NCBI RefSeq assembly: GCF_000956465.1
Contig: NZ_JYJA01000019.1
Span: forward strand, 1-61,790
Direction: 5' to 3'
DNA from: Microbacterium trichothecenolyticum
Lineage (GTDB): Bacteria; Actinomycetota; Actinomycetes; Actinomycetales; Microbacteriaceae
DNA length: 61,790 nt
Shown here: one piece after another, positions 1-8,244 of the stretch
How the letters are laid out: each line of letters begins with the position of its first letter
How positions within the stretch are numbered: position 1 is the first letter of the stretch
Made by a program: the position numbers and the translations under genes
Notes under the pieces: generated by a model
What the model was told of the DNA's origin: nothing
Seen by the model: the letters and a program-made list of their open reading frames with translations, nothing else
Databases searched by the model: none

Positions 1-71
1 CTGACCTCCTCGACGTGGCGCAACACCGCGAGCTTGTGATTCGCCCGCCGCTCGAGCTCCCTGTCTGACAT
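1..71 (-). CDS. Transposase N-terminus (IS481/IS3-like), cut by window edge
   Basis: Reading leftward from an ATG at 71, 23 codons are visible before the window ends (MSDRELERRANHKLAVLRHV and three more residues). This charged start resembles the N-terminal helix-turn-helix of actinobacterial IS481/IS3-type integrase-core transposases, which I recall but cannot search. About 50 bases separate the ATG from an in-frame stop in the neighbouring RHS gene, which fits an IS end inserted into that gene. The catalytic DDE part would lie outside the window. The family assignment is uncertain. Confidence 0.5.
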   Translation of the reverse strand, partial: MSDRELERRANHKLAVLRHVEEV

Positions 72-126
72 GGACTCTTCCTCCCAATCGGAAGACCCAA
101 CTGTCAACAACCTCCGTCAGTTTTAG
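72..126. mobile_element. Terminal segment of the insertion sequence, junction with RHS gene
   Basis: These bases lie between the transposase start and the RHS reading frame. In the RHS frame a TAG stop occurs at 124-126, directly before codons reading T-Q-M-T-D-D-D, which look like normal RHS sequence. The simplest reading is that the IS end runs to about 120-126 and that the RHS gene resumes there. The exact terminal inverted repeat and target duplication cannot be set without the other IS end. Confidence 0.5.
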
Positions 127-132
127 ACGCAG

Positions 133-2640
133 ATGACCGACGACGACGGCAACACCTGGACCTGGACGTTCGACCAGCGCGGCCGACAGACCGCTACGTC
201 CGACCCCGACGCGGGCGCCAAGTCGTACACGTATGACGACCTTGCGCGGCTGCTCACCACCACCGACGCCCGGGGAACCACCCTCGGATACACGTACGAC
301 ACGCTCGGCCGCCGCACCAGCGAACGCAGCGGCGGCACAACGGGCACGGTGCTCGCGTCGTGGACATACGACACCCTCGCCAAGGGGCAACTCACCTCCA
401 CCTCACGGTTCGACGGTGGCCTCGAGTACAAGACCGCGGTCACCGGGTACGACAACGCCTACCGGCCCACCGGGTCCAAGGTCACCATCCCCGCCGGCGC
501 ACCGGCATTCGCCGCAACCAGCTACACCACCAGCACCTACTACAACCCGGACGGCACGGTGGCTGCCACCGTCGTCCCGGCGATCGGCGGTCTCCCCGCC
601 GAGGACCTGTACGCCGGATACGACGACCACGGCCGTCAGACCAGCCTGTCCGGGGCCGCGGGGTACGCTACCGGCGTCGTCTACACCGCAGCCGGCGAGC
701 TCGGCCAGATCGTGCGTCCCGGCACCACATGGAGCGCGCTCACCTTCGGCTACGACCCGGGCACCCGCCAACTCGCCAGCCTCGAGGAGACCACCCGCCG
801 CGGCGGCACCGTGTTCACCCAGGAGGCGCTGCGCAACTACACCCGCAACGCGGCCGGTCTCATCACGCGCGTCTCGACGACGGCGGACACGCACACCGCT
901 GACGTCCAGTGCTTCCGCTACGACGGGCTGCAGGCGCTCACCGACGCGTGGACACCGTCCACCGGCGATTGCGCCACCGGCCCCACCGCCACCCTCGGTG
1001 GTCCCGCGGCGTATCGTGCGGCATACACGGTGGACCCGGACACGGGAAACCGGACGTCGGCCACCACGTGGGCGGGATCCACTCCCACGGTGTCGACGTA
1101 CAGTTACCCGGCGGCAGGGCAGGCTCGCCCGCATGCGGTGTCGCAGGTAACTCGGACCACTGGGACCGGGCAGCCGCAGGTCGCGTCGTACAGCTACGAC
1201 GCTACCGGTGGCACCACCGGACGCGACGGGCAGACTCTCACGTACGACGAGGCCGGCCGGCTTGGGTCGGTGACCGCGGGGTCGTCGACCGAGAAGTCGC
1301 TGTACACCGCAGACGGCACCTTGTTGATGCGGTGGGGTGGGACTGACGGGGCATCCCTTTTCCTCGGTGACACCGTGGTCCGCAATACGGCGGGGGTTAC
1401 CACCGGGATCCGCTCCTACACGGTCGCGGGTATCACGGTCGCGGAGCGGGTATCCGGGACCGGGGGTGCGCTCAGGTGGCTGTCGCCGGACCCGGTGGGC
1501 ACCGTGGGCCTGCAGATCAACGTGTCCACCGGTGCGGTCACCCGCCGCTGGATGGACCCGTTCGGCGGCACCCGCGGCACCGCAGTCACCTGGTCGTCCA
1601 TGTTCGGCTACCTCAACGCACCGACCAGCTCGACCGGCCTGACCCAGCTCGGCGCACGCGCCTACGACAGCGGACTCGGGAAGTTCGTGTCGGTCGACCC
1701 GTTGCTGGACGTGGGTGAGCCACGGCACGCGAACGCGTACACATACAGCTACCACTCGCCCATTTCGTACGCCGACCCCACCGGTCTGGTCGCGATGATG
1801 CACGACGGCGGAAAGGCAGGGAAGTACAAGCCGAAGGCCACGACGAGCTTCTCAAAGCAGAGTGCTCCCGCGGCAGCCGGAAGTGGCGGAGGCGGTGCCA
1901 AGCCGCAGCCCACGCAGGCAGTGCAATGGTGGAACCCCACCACATGGGACAAGGATGCCTGGATCAACGCGGGCGCGATCGCGCTGGGCGTCGTAGCGAC
2001 CGTTGCGATAGGTGCCTGCGTGGTGGCGACCGCGGGCATATGTGGCGTCGTCGGCGCGGGGATCGGCATCGCCGCGTCGGTGGCGGCAAGTGCTGCCATC
2101 TCGGTGACCGCATATCACTTCTCTTCGGGAAAGAAGACGGCAGAGGGGTACATCTTCGCAGGTGCTCTCGGCGGAGCTGCTGGCCTGATTCCGGGCGCCG
2201 CGGCGGCACTCAAGCCATTGGCAAGTGCAGCGGTGAAACCTCTGGCCGGCTTCGCTGCGAAGCAGACTGCTTCCGTCGCCGACCGAGCCGCCGCGTCAGT
2301 AGCGCGGGAAGCGAGTTCGTCAGTTTCGAGCGTCGCTCAAGGGACACGCCAGGTGCTGCCGTCCGGGCCAGCTATCCAGAAGGTGTGGTCCACTCTGAAT
2401 AGAGTGGACGAGAAGGCTGCTCCCCTTCCGGGATTTCGTGGCGGCAGGACTTTCCAGAACTCGCAGCAAAAGTTGCCAGAAGGCCCGGGGCTGACATACA
2501 AGGAATGGGACGTCAATCCGCAGGTGCAAGGCGTGAATCGGGGCGGTGAGCGCCTCGTGACAGGAAGTGACGGCTCGGCCTACTTCACGGCGGACCACTA
2601 CGACAGCTTCATGTTGGTCAGGAGCGGGGGATGGCAATGA
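133..2640 (+). CDS. RHS/YD-repeat polymorphic toxin, 5'-truncated, with C-terminal microbial RNase domain
   Basis: The readable part (835 aa from the first ATG) is the C-terminal portion of an RHS-type toxin. Residues 1 to about 480 carry YD repeats (YTYD, GYTYDTLGRR). The conserved core end follows (GARAYDSGLGKFVSVDP, then ADPTG near residue 555). After this come a Gly-rich linker and a hydrophobic stretch near 615-690. The last 75 residues match microbial ribonucleases of the RNase Sa/barnase class: FQNSQQKLP, YKEWDVN, RGGERLVTG, TADHYDSF. By family alignment Glu791, Arg807 and His822 would be the catalytic residues. The RHS shell normally encapsulates and delivers the toxin to neighbouring cells. 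The 5' part, with any export domain, is separated by the IS end at about 126, so delivery is probably lost, although the RNase could still be dangerous if expressed. The barstar-like immunity gene overlaps the end by 10 bases. Confidence 0.85.
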   Translation: MTDDDGNTWTWTFDQRGRQTATSDPDAGAKSYTYDDLARLLTTTDARGTTLGYTYDTLGRRTSERSGGTTGTVLASWTYDTLAKGQLTSTSRFDGGLEYKTAVTGYDNAYRPTGSKVTIPAGAPAFAATSYTTSTYYNPDGTVAATVVPAIGGLPAEDLYAGYDDHGRQTSLSGAAGYATGVVYTAAGELGQIVRPGTTWSALTFGYDPGTRQLASLEETTRRGGTVFTQEALRNYTRNAAGLITRVSTTADTHTADVQCFRYDGLQALTDAWTPSTGDCATGPTATLGGPAAYRAAYTVDPDTGNRTSATTWAGSTPTVSTYSYPAAGQARPHAVSQVTRTTGTGQPQVASYSYDATGGTTGRDGQTLTYDEAGRLGSVTAGSSTEKSLYTADGTLLMRWGGTDGASLFLGDTVVRNTAGVTTGIRSYTVAGITVAERVSGTGGALRWLSPDPVGTVGLQINVSTGAVTRRWMDPFGGTRGTAVTWSSMFGYLNAPTSSTGLTQLGARAYDSGLGKFVSVDPLLDVGEPRHANAYTYSYHSPISYADPTGLVAMMHDGGKAGKYKPKATTSFSKQSAPAAAGSGGGGAKPQPTQAVQWWNPTTWDKDAWINAGAIALGVVATVAIGACVVATAGICGVVGAGIGIAASVAASAAISVTAYHFSSGKKTAEGYIFAGALGGAAGLIPGAAAALKPLASAAVKPLAGFAAKQTASVADRAAASVAREASSSVSSVAQGTRQVLPSGPAIQKVWSTLNRVDEKAAPLPGFRGGRTFQNSQQKLPEGPGLTYKEWDVNPQVQGVNRGGERLVTGSDGSAYFTADHYDSFMLVRSGGWQ

Positions 2641-3140
2641 TGCGGTACCTCCTAGAGCCGGACCCACATATGCGGATCTTGTTGCTGAAGGGAGAGCTTG
2701 CAGACCTGTCCGCCGCAATGTCCGAGTGGATGTCTGCAAGCCTGGCAGTACGCGTGGTGAGGGGGCGGAAGATGCGTCGAATCACCGACGTCTTCGATGA
2801 GTTCGCGGCGGCCATGCAGTTCCCGCTGTACTTCGGCGAGAATAAGGACGCTTTCGACGAATGCATCGCGGAACTGGATTGGCTGCGACAAGCGGTGGGC
2901 TGCGTCGTCGTGATTACGGAACCCGACGAAGTGCTATCGGACGCACGTGCTGAACTAGCCTGGCTCGTGAACTCGCTCAGGGCGGCTGCCGAGGACTGGA
3001 GCCGTCCGGTGGATGTCGGCGAGGCATGGGACAGACCAGCACAGCCGTTCTACGTCGTGCTTGCTGGCAATCATGAAGAACTCGAGGTGGCAGCAGACCG
3101 TTGGTCTCGCGCCGGTGCGAATCTGGAACTTCTTCGTTAG
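2631..3140 (+). CDS. Barstar-family immunity protein
   Basis: This 169-aa protein is the expected antidote to the upstream RNase domain. Residues 48-82 match barstar: a helix (RRITDVFDEFA) is followed by YFGENKDAFDEC, the counterpart of the YYGENLDALWDC segment that plugs the barnase active site. Asp73 aligns with barstar Asp35. The key Asp39 position is a Glu (E77), which keeps the charge. The protein is longer than barstar (about 90 aa), with extra N- and C-terminal segments. A GGAG at 2621-2624 sits six bases before the ATG, and the ATG lies inside the end of the toxin gene, so the two are probably translationally coupled. Toxin and antidote adjacency strongly supports the pairing. The family match is from memory. 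Confidence 0.85.
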   Translation: MAMMRYLLEPDPHMRILLLKGELADLSAAMSEWMSASLAVRVVRGRKMRRITDVFDEFAAAMQFPLYFGENKDAFDECIAELDWLRQAVGCVVVITEPDEVLSDARAELAWLVNSLRAAAEDWSRPVDVGEAWDRPAQPFYVVLAGNHEELEVAADRWSRAGANLELLR

Positions 3141-3160
3141 CGCAACTGATTCCCGGTCTG

Positions 3161-3547
3161 ATGACAACGCCACCGACCAGTGACGCCGATACCTCGGCCC
3201 CTGAAAGCAGTCGGCTCCGCGCCGCATACGCAACGGCACGATCCAACCGGGTGGCCCAGGCTGCGACGTCTGCCGGTGCACCGGTGCCGGGGTGGTACCC
3301 CGATCCGTTCGACCCGCTCCGAACCCAACGCTGGTGGAACGGTCGTGACTGGAGTGACTTCGAAGCTCCACTGAGCAGCGACGCGTTACCTTGGCCAGCG
3401 TCGACCTTGCCCGCCGAACCGATGCCTGATCTCTGGAAGCGTCTGTCGAACGGGCGCGTGGACCGTGATGCCGGCACGAACGCGGCGGCCAGCATATCTG
3501 TGGCCGCCGCCCTTCTCGGACTCGGGTCGATCAAGATGAGTCGGTGA
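3161..3547 (+). CDS. DUF2510 domain-containing small protein
   Basis: A 128-aa protein starting at ATG 3161, 20 bases after the barstar stop. Residues 42-66 hold the DUF2510 signature (PGWYPDPFDP, RTQRWWNGRDWSDF), a short Trp-rich module common in actinobacterial membrane and secreted proteins and of unknown function. The C-terminus is weakly hydrophobic (AAASISVAAALLGLG), perhaps a remnant of a membrane anchor. The stop overlaps a GTG start of the following broken gene by GTGA. It sits in the row of small genes behind the RHS toxin, where spare immunity genes often collect. An immunity role is only a guess. Confidence 0.6.
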   Translation: MTTPPTSDADTSAPESSRLRAAYATARSNRVAQAATSAGAPVPGWYPDPFDPLRTQRWWNGRDWSDFEAPLSSDALPWPASTLPAEPMPDLWKRLSNGRVDRDAGTNAAASISVAAALLGLGSIKMSR

Positions 3548-3926
3548 GTTTTGATATCTATCTGCAGGACTTCTCAGGCGTCCTTTGCGGATCGCAGCCA
3601 GTCGGTCGGGCAGCGCATATTGGCACCACTGCTCGACGCCAACAAAGAAAATGTCCTGACCGCTGACGGCTCAGCCGCGGTGTACGGGGGCGGGCAGCGT
3701 TCCCTTGTACGGACTGATGTTCAATCACATCGAGGGGGACCTCGCCTGGGAGGTCATCTACGACGCCGCTGTCGCCGGTGGCTGGCTGATCATGCCGGTT
3801 GGCGGCCCATTGTGCCTCGTCTCGGAAGAACAGGTCGCTACGGTGCCTGAGGAACTTAGAGCTGCTGGGCTCGTTCATGTACGCACGAGGGAGGAGCTGC
3901 GCAACGCAACGGTGGGTGCTGCCTAA
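3544..3926 (+). pseudogene. Probable second immunity gene, broken by two frameshifts
   Basis: Three consecutive frames together read like one small cytosolic protein. Frame A begins at GTG 3544 with VSFDIYLQDFSGV. Frame B supplies LLDANKENVLTADGSAAVYG around 3630-3690. Frame C (from about 3700) supplies YGLMFNHIEG and continues to the stop at 3926 with WEVIYDAAVAGGWLIMPVGG. The start SFDIYLQ and the pattern ADGSAxxYG-LMFNHIxGD recall a family of small proteins found next to RHS and polymorphic toxins and thought to be immunity proteins. Shifts lie near 3580 and near 3695. Either the gene has decayed or the assembly has indel errors here. No intact reading is possible as given. Confidence 0.6.
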
Positions 3927-4188
3927 GCACCGCCGTCTGGCGGCGTGTTCTGTGTGGCACAAGCGCATCTTGTCGCAGCCTTCAGCTGCTGACGGCTTTC
4001 AGCTTCGCGTGGCGGCCGTGAACACCGGCCGCCGATTGCCCGGTGAACCCGTTATCCAACTGTGATGAGCAGGGTGTCAGGGGGTACCGGATCAGAACAA
4101 CAGTCCAAGTAGAGGGGCCGATGATCTGGAGATGACACCCGCTTCGGTCGGCGCCGGGATGAACTCACCACATTCAGGAAGGGCGGTC

Positions 4189-4791
4189 ATGAGAACGTCA
4201 TCCACACCTGCCACCGGGACACCAAGCACTGAGAGAGACCAGGTCGCCACTATGGACGAGGCGGGTCGTGGTGCAGAGCGACGCAACCTGCGCCGTCGCG
4301 TCGTTGTGCTCGTAGTACTGGCCATCGTGATGGTCGTCGTCAGCGTGGGAACTTGGGTGGTGCTGACCGCCGCCGACCGCGCGGTTACCGCAGAGGGCGG
4401 GACCGATTACTCAACGGACGCGTACTCGGTGACCTTCCCTGGTAGTCCCGAGGTGGGTGAACTAGCCATTCCGTCCACGGAACTGTCCGTAGAGACGGCG
4501 ACGTGGAGCAACAAGCAGAAGATGTACGCCATCTCTTATCTCGCCCCCTACGGCGGCATGCCGAGCGTCGACGGCGCGCTCGAAAGCTCACTGCAGAATT
4601 CGGGGGCGACTCTCGTGGACTCCGAAGCGATCTCCATCGACGGCGGCTCCGGCGTAGTTGCGCAGTCAACGGCCGAGGAAGAGATCATCTGGACGATGAT
4701 CATCGTCAGCGACCGGGGTGAGTTGTTCACGTTGGTTCAGAGCGGTGAAAACAAGGACCAGGCGTACTTCGACTCGTTCCACATCCGTTGA
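4189..4791 (+). CDS. Membrane-anchored hypothetical protein
   Basis: A 200-aa protein. I chose ATG 4189 because AGGAAGG lies just upstream; an earlier ATG at 4132 in the same frame lacks such a site. The N-terminus is polar and charged. One transmembrane helix follows (RRVVVLVVLAIVMVVVSVGT, near residues 36-55), and then a roughly 140-residue outside domain with no cysteines (YSVTFPGSPEVGEL, EEEIIWTMIIVSDRGELFTL). The topology suggests an N-in, C-out anchored protein. The DYSTDAYSVTFPG opening resembles small extracytoplasmic domains of unknown function in actinobacteria. It ends 19 bases before the DUF4328 gene. No function is assigned. Confidence 0.6.
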   Translation: MRTSSTPATGTPSTERDQVATMDEAGRGAERRNLRRRVVVLVVLAIVMVVVSVGTWVVLTAADRAVTAEGGTDYSTDAYSVTFPGSPEVGELAIPSTELSVETATWSNKQKMYAISYLAPYGGMPSVDGALESSLQNSGATLVDSEAISIDGGSGVVAQSTAEEEIIWTMIIVSDRGELFTLVQSGENKDQAYFDSFHIR

Positions 4792-4810
4792 CCCGGAGAG
4801 CAGCCAGCCA

Positions 4811-5634
4811 ATGACCCTTTCGCCTACGCCACCCTCCTCAATCGGGGGCTCTCCGTCTCCCGCCCAGCAGCCCGCGCTATCCCGCGCTTTCGTGAAGCTG
4901 GCCACGGCAACCCAAACCCTCCTGATCATCTGCGGGGGCTTCGCCGTCGCCACGATCGGCATGGAGACATTCGGGATCGCCGCGGTCACGGCGTTCCTCG
5001 ACGGCAACGACGCAGCGGTCGACCTGATCAACTCGTACGACCAGGCCAGCGTGGCTGTCACCATCCTGTCGGCCGCCTCCCTTTTCGCCACGGCCGTGGT
5101 GTGGGTCATCTGGCAGTACCGAGCGGCGAAGCAGGTCGCGGGCCTCACGCGCCGCTCACCCGGCTGGCACGTCGGATCCTGGTTCGTGCCTGTCGTCAGC
5201 GCCTGGTTCCCGTTCCAGAACATCACGGACCTCTGGCGGGCTGTCGGCGATCACGCCCCTCGTGGCAGATCCTGTGGTGGCTGCTCTGGCTCGTCAGCAA
5301 CTCGGTGATCCAGGTCTCGACCCGTCTGTACACGAGCGCGGAGGACCTCGAACAGTTCCGCGCCGCGATGTGGACGAGCGTTGCCGGCCAGGCTCTCCTG
5401 CTGGCAGCCACACCGCTGGCCTGGCTGATCGTCCACGGAATCACTCAGGGGGTGCAACGCCGCGGCCCGGTGGCGGCGCACCTGTCCGTGCTCGCCAACG
5501 GCGAGGCAGGGCCGCCGCTCACGTTCGGTGCGGACCTCGCACGTGCTCTGAACGGCGAGCCTGCGCCCACCGGCCATGAGGGGAAGCCGCTCATCCAGCC
5601 GTGGGCGGTCAGGCCGGCCGTATCATCGGCCTGA
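4811..5634 (+). pseudogene. DUF4328 multi-pass membrane protein with one frameshift
   Basis: From ATG 4811 (GGAGAG upstream) the first frame reads a DUF4328-like membrane protein: TQTLLIICGGFAVATIG, an Asp-rich loop, VTILSAASLFATAVVWVI, then GWHVGSWFVPVVSAWFPFQ and ITDLWRAVGDHAP. At about 5255-5262 the continuation jumps to another frame (SWQILWWLLWLVSNSVIQ) and runs to the stop at 5634. Adding one C to the CCCC run at 5256-5259 would restore a single protein of about 274 aa with the conserved P...W..W spacing of the family. This is a single homopolymer indel, so a sequencing error is as likely as a true mutation. The function of DUF4328 is unknown. Confidence 0.65.
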
Positions 5635-5849
5635 TCGCCGCGAGCGCCGGCCTCGCGGTCGCCGCGTTCGCACCCGTCCTCGGAATCGCTCTCGGGCTCC
5701 TCGGCTTCGTCCTGTCGAACACGGCGTGGGCGCACCTTCGCAACGCAGGTCGACGCCGCACCTTGCCCATCGCTGCACAGTTCATCGCGGGCGCGGCGGC
5801 GATCGCCGGCATCGCCGCCCTGATTATCGGCGCCGTGCTCGGGCTCTAA
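5601..5849 (+). CDS. Small two- to three-helix membrane protein
   Basis: An 82-aa protein starting at GTG 5601 inside the end of the DUF4328 frame. It is almost entirely hydrophobic: IIGLIAASAGLAVAAFAPVL, GIALGLLGFVLSNTAWA, then a basic loop (RNAGRRRTL) and FIAGAAAIAGIAALIIGAVL. The 33-base overlap with DUF4328 suggests coupling. It looks like a DUF4190-type small membrane protein, but I cannot confirm the family. Confidence 0.5.
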   Translation: MGGQAGRIIGLIAASAGLAVAAFAPVLGIALGLLGFVLSNTAWAHLRNAGRRRTLPIAAQFIAGAAAIAGIAALIIGAVLGL

Positions 5850-6114
5850 CAGGGAACGCCTGACCGCGGCGCTTGGATCTCGCCGACTGATCCAGCGGTC
5901 TTCCAACCGGGAGTTGCGATCGGTGCAAGGCCGGTGCCGTCCGCGGGTGCGCGGACGATCGGTGCGGCCTGATCGAGCTTGTCATGCGCGTGGTCAGTAC
6001 GCGGAGATATCGCTCCGGATCTTCGTCATCCGTGGAATCAGGTGGTGGTGGTCGGTGTCCGGGGCCGGGCCGGTCTGGCCGAGCAGTTGCGGTGCAGAAG
6101 GGTCTGACAGACCC
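5850..6114. other. Non-coding stretch between accessory genes and att repeat
   Basis: No reading frame here has convincing start, codon use or motif. A weak minus-strand frame ends near 5994 (HHHLIPRMTKIRSDISAY) and might be the tail of a degraded gene, but nothing else supports it. I see no RNA gene or clear terminator. Confidence 0.4.
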
Positions 6115-6165
6115 GTTTCAGTGGCTCCGACCGGCATCGATCCGGTGACCCTTCGACTTTCAGTC
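6115..6165. repeat. Distal attachment-site repeat (copy of tRNA-Phe 3' half)
   Basis: These 51 bases match 8088-8138 at 49 positions. The matching block is the 3' half of tRNA-Phe (T-arm, variable region, anticodon-stem side) plus seven bases beyond the tRNA end. A partial tRNA 3' copy on the far side of a tyrosine integrase gene is the classic sign of a site-specific insertion. The differences are C/T at 6151 and C/T at 6157. Confidence 0.8.
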
Positions 6166-6835
6166 TTGCCAGGTCGTCGGGGAATCCGTCGAGCCATGAG
6201 ATCGTCGTCATTCAGCGCGGTGTGAGAGATTGTCCTTGCCGAACTGGACGATGAACAACAGGGCGGTGATCGTCTACGTTCGTTCGACAGCCAATGAAGC
6301 TGTATGCGAGGGTGATACGCCTGCCCACCTGGTGCCTACGGATGTCGCGGATCGAGGGGGATTGAGAACGACTGAAGCCAGCTCTCGTCCCGATTCCGGA
6401 CGCGCAAATCCGCGGATTCTGGGACGAGAAGGGCTCAAGAGGATTCGAACGTATGCCTCTCGGCGGAATTCAAACCCCTCCGTCTCCGCCGGTAGTCGTT
6501 TGCGCACGAGCAGCGGGCGCCGAGTGCCATCGGGGCACCTTGTATAGCGTCGTTCTCAAACGGGCGAGCTTGCTCCATAGGTCCGTCGCTTCACACGCGA
6601 GCACCGAGCCTGACAGCGCGACCGAGTCGATGACACGCATGTGTGCACCAATGTGTGCACTCAGGGCGGCGATCCCAGTGTCCGCAAGGGCTCGACGACG
6701 GTTCCCGCTTGACTACGGATCAGAAAGTCTCCGTTCTCGAGCATGGTGGCCATGTCGGGGGCGAAGGGCAGGCCACAAGCGTGATGAATTGTCGAATTCC
6801 TGGAAGCTTCGACATGACCGGCCTACGCTAGTCCG
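6166..6835. other. Non-coding part of the integrated element
   Basis: This stretch of 670 bases lies between the att repeat and the integrase. No frame looks coding. Around 6430-6500 a few tRNA-like fragments (GGATTCGAAC, TCTCCGCC) appear, but no cloverleaf can be drawn. Just before the integrase, TACGCT at 6824-6829 is placed like a -10 box, six bases from the ATG. Confidence 0.4.
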
Positions 6836-7978
6836 ATGGGAAGTGTCGAGTCCTACGAATCGAAGTCAGGCCGCCGATACCGGGTGCGATACCGTCGGCC
6901 CGACAACAAGCAGACGGACAAGCGGGGGTTTCGCACCAAGCGCGAGGCGGAGAACTTCCTCGCCTCCGTCGAGACGTCGAAGCTCCGTGGCGAGTGGGTA
7001 GACCCGAGTCGCTCGCGCGTGCGCTTCTCGGAGATCGCGGAGGCGTGGTACGCAAGCAAGATTCGTGTGAAACCGACCACTCGGTCGGGCTATCGAAACT
7101 CGCTGGACAAGCATGTGTTGCCCGAATGGGGCGATGTGAGAATCGTCGACATCGATCACGCGCACGTGCAATCGTGGGTGGCCCGACTGTCGACGACGCT
7201 GTCCGCGTCCTCCACGCGGCAGATCTACCTCGTTGTGTCGGGTGCGCTCGCATACGCGGTCCGCGACGGGCGACTGGCTCGCAACGTCGCTGCGGACATC
7301 GAGCTCCCAAGGCTCTCGAAGGCGGAGCGTCACTACCTGAGCCACCTGCAGGTGCATGAGCTCGCAAATGGCGTGGGGGAGTGGGGCACGCTGGTCAGGT
7401 TCCTTGCCTATAGCGGACTGCGCTGGGGTGAGGCTTCAGCGCTGAGGCCGGCTGACGTGGATCTGGCAAACCGCGTCGTGCACGTGCGTCGCGCGGTCGC
7501 TGACGTGCGTGGCTCCCTGGTCTTCGGTACCCCGAAGACTCATGAGCAGCGCATCGTTCCATATCCGTCTCTGCTCGACGAGGGAATCGCCACTCACCTC
7601 GCGACCGGACGCCGGCACGACCTCGTCTTCTCCACCCGCGAAGGCGCGGTGCTCCGCGGAGGCAACTTCCGGCGCCGCGTATTCGCGCCGGCCGTCGCCA
7701 AGCTTCAACTCGCATCGCCAGACGGATTCCCTCACATCACTCCACACGACCTCCGGCACACGGCGGCGAGCCTCGCGATCTCTGCCGGCGCGAACGTGAA
7801 GATCCTGCAACGAATGCTCGGTCACGCGTCAGCCGCGATGACGCTCGACGTCTACGCAGACCTGTTTCCGGAGGATCTGACGTCCGTCTCGATCGCCCTC
7901 GACCGGGCGGCGCGTGATTCGTTCGTGGGCAAACCGTGGGCAAGAGCTCCAGACGGCGGTCCGAACCAATCGCAGTGA
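6836..7978 (+). CDS. Tyrosine site-specific integrase
   Basis: A 380-aa phage/island-type integrase. Residues 1-60 form an arm-binding AP2-like start (SYESKSGRRYRVRYR, KRGFRTKREAENFL). Residues 63-160 are the SAM-like core-binding domain. Residues 170-350 are the catalytic domain, with all the expected residues: Arg196 (GLRWGEA), Lys234 (PKT), His304 and Arg307 (HDLRH), His330 (GH) and nucleophile Tyr340 (LDVYADLF). It should catalyse integration at the 3' end of the adjacent tRNA-Phe gene, toward which it reads. TACGCT sits six bases before the ATG and there is no Shine-Dalgarno, so the mRNA is probably leaderless. The element between the two att copies is only about 2 kb and has no visible excisionase, so it may be a degraded or minimal island. 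Confidence 0.92.
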   Translation: MGSVESYESKSGRRYRVRYRRPDNKQTDKRGFRTKREAENFLASVETSKLRGEWVDPSRSRVRFSEIAEAWYASKIRVKPTTRSGYRNSLDKHVLPEWGDVRIVDIDHAHVQSWVARLSTTLSASSTRQIYLVVSGALAYAVRDGRLARNVAADIELPRLSKAERHYLSHLQVHELANGVGEWGTLVRFLAYSGLRWGEASALRPADVDLANRVVHVRRAVADVRGSLVFGTPKTHEQRIVPYPSLLDEGIATHLATGRRHDLVFSTREGAVLRGGNFRRRVFAPAVAKLQLASPDGFPHITPHDLRHTAASLAISAGANVKILQRMLGHASAAMTLDVYADLFPEDLTSVSIALDRAARDSFVGKPWARAPDGGPNQSQ

Positions 7979-8057
7979 CGACGAGATCTCGTCGAATCTG
8001 CGTCTCGATTCCGAGCCCCCGAGGTCCCGAGATCCGCGTAATTCCGCGGGAAAGACG

Positions 8058-8091
8058 AAACCCCCGCGATGTAGAAGCTACGCGGGGGTTT
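8058..8091. terminator. Bidirectional intrinsic terminator beside tRNA-Phe
   Basis: CCCCCGCG at 8061-8068 pairs with CGCGGGGG at 8081-8088 across a 12-base loop. AAA precedes and TTT follows, so it can end transcription from both the integrase (plus) and the tRNA cluster (minus). Confidence 0.8.
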
Positions 8092-8138
8092 CAGTGGCTC
8101 CGACCGGCATCGATCCGGTGACCTTTCGATTTTCAGTC
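8088..8138. repeat. Proximal attachment-site repeat in tRNA-Phe
   Basis: This is the tRNA-side copy of the 51-bp repeat at 6115-6165. It covers the 3' half of tRNA-Phe, so insertion at this site leaves a complete tRNA gene. Confidence 0.8.
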
Positions 8139-8167
8139 GAACGCTCTACCAACTGAGCTACAGAGCC
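8095..8167 (-). tRNA. tRNA-Phe (GAA)
   Basis: The reverse complement folds into a 73-nt cloverleaf: acceptor GGCTCTG with CGGAGCC and discriminator A, D-arm GCTCAGTTGGTAGAGC, anticodon loop CTGAAAA with GAA, T-arm with TTCGATG-like loop variant (ATCGATG). CCA is not encoded. It is last in a Glu-Asp-Phe cluster and is the integration target of the adjacent element. Confidence 0.93.
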
Positions 8168-8244
8168 GCGCGGCATCTCTTATACAAGACCTGCCGCGTC
8201 CTAGACGAAAGGCCCTCTTCGAAAAAAGGGCCCGTCGCTCGGAG

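Noticed and set aside
3161..3547. Longer start for the DUF2510 protein at 3101
   Set aside because: It would overlap the barstar gene by 40 bases, and its extra residues do not look like coding sequence.
6425..6500. tRNA-like fragments before the integrase
   Set aside because: GGATTCGAAC and TCTCCGCC resemble tRNA T-arm and acceptor pieces, but no paired stems or anticodon arm can be drawn.
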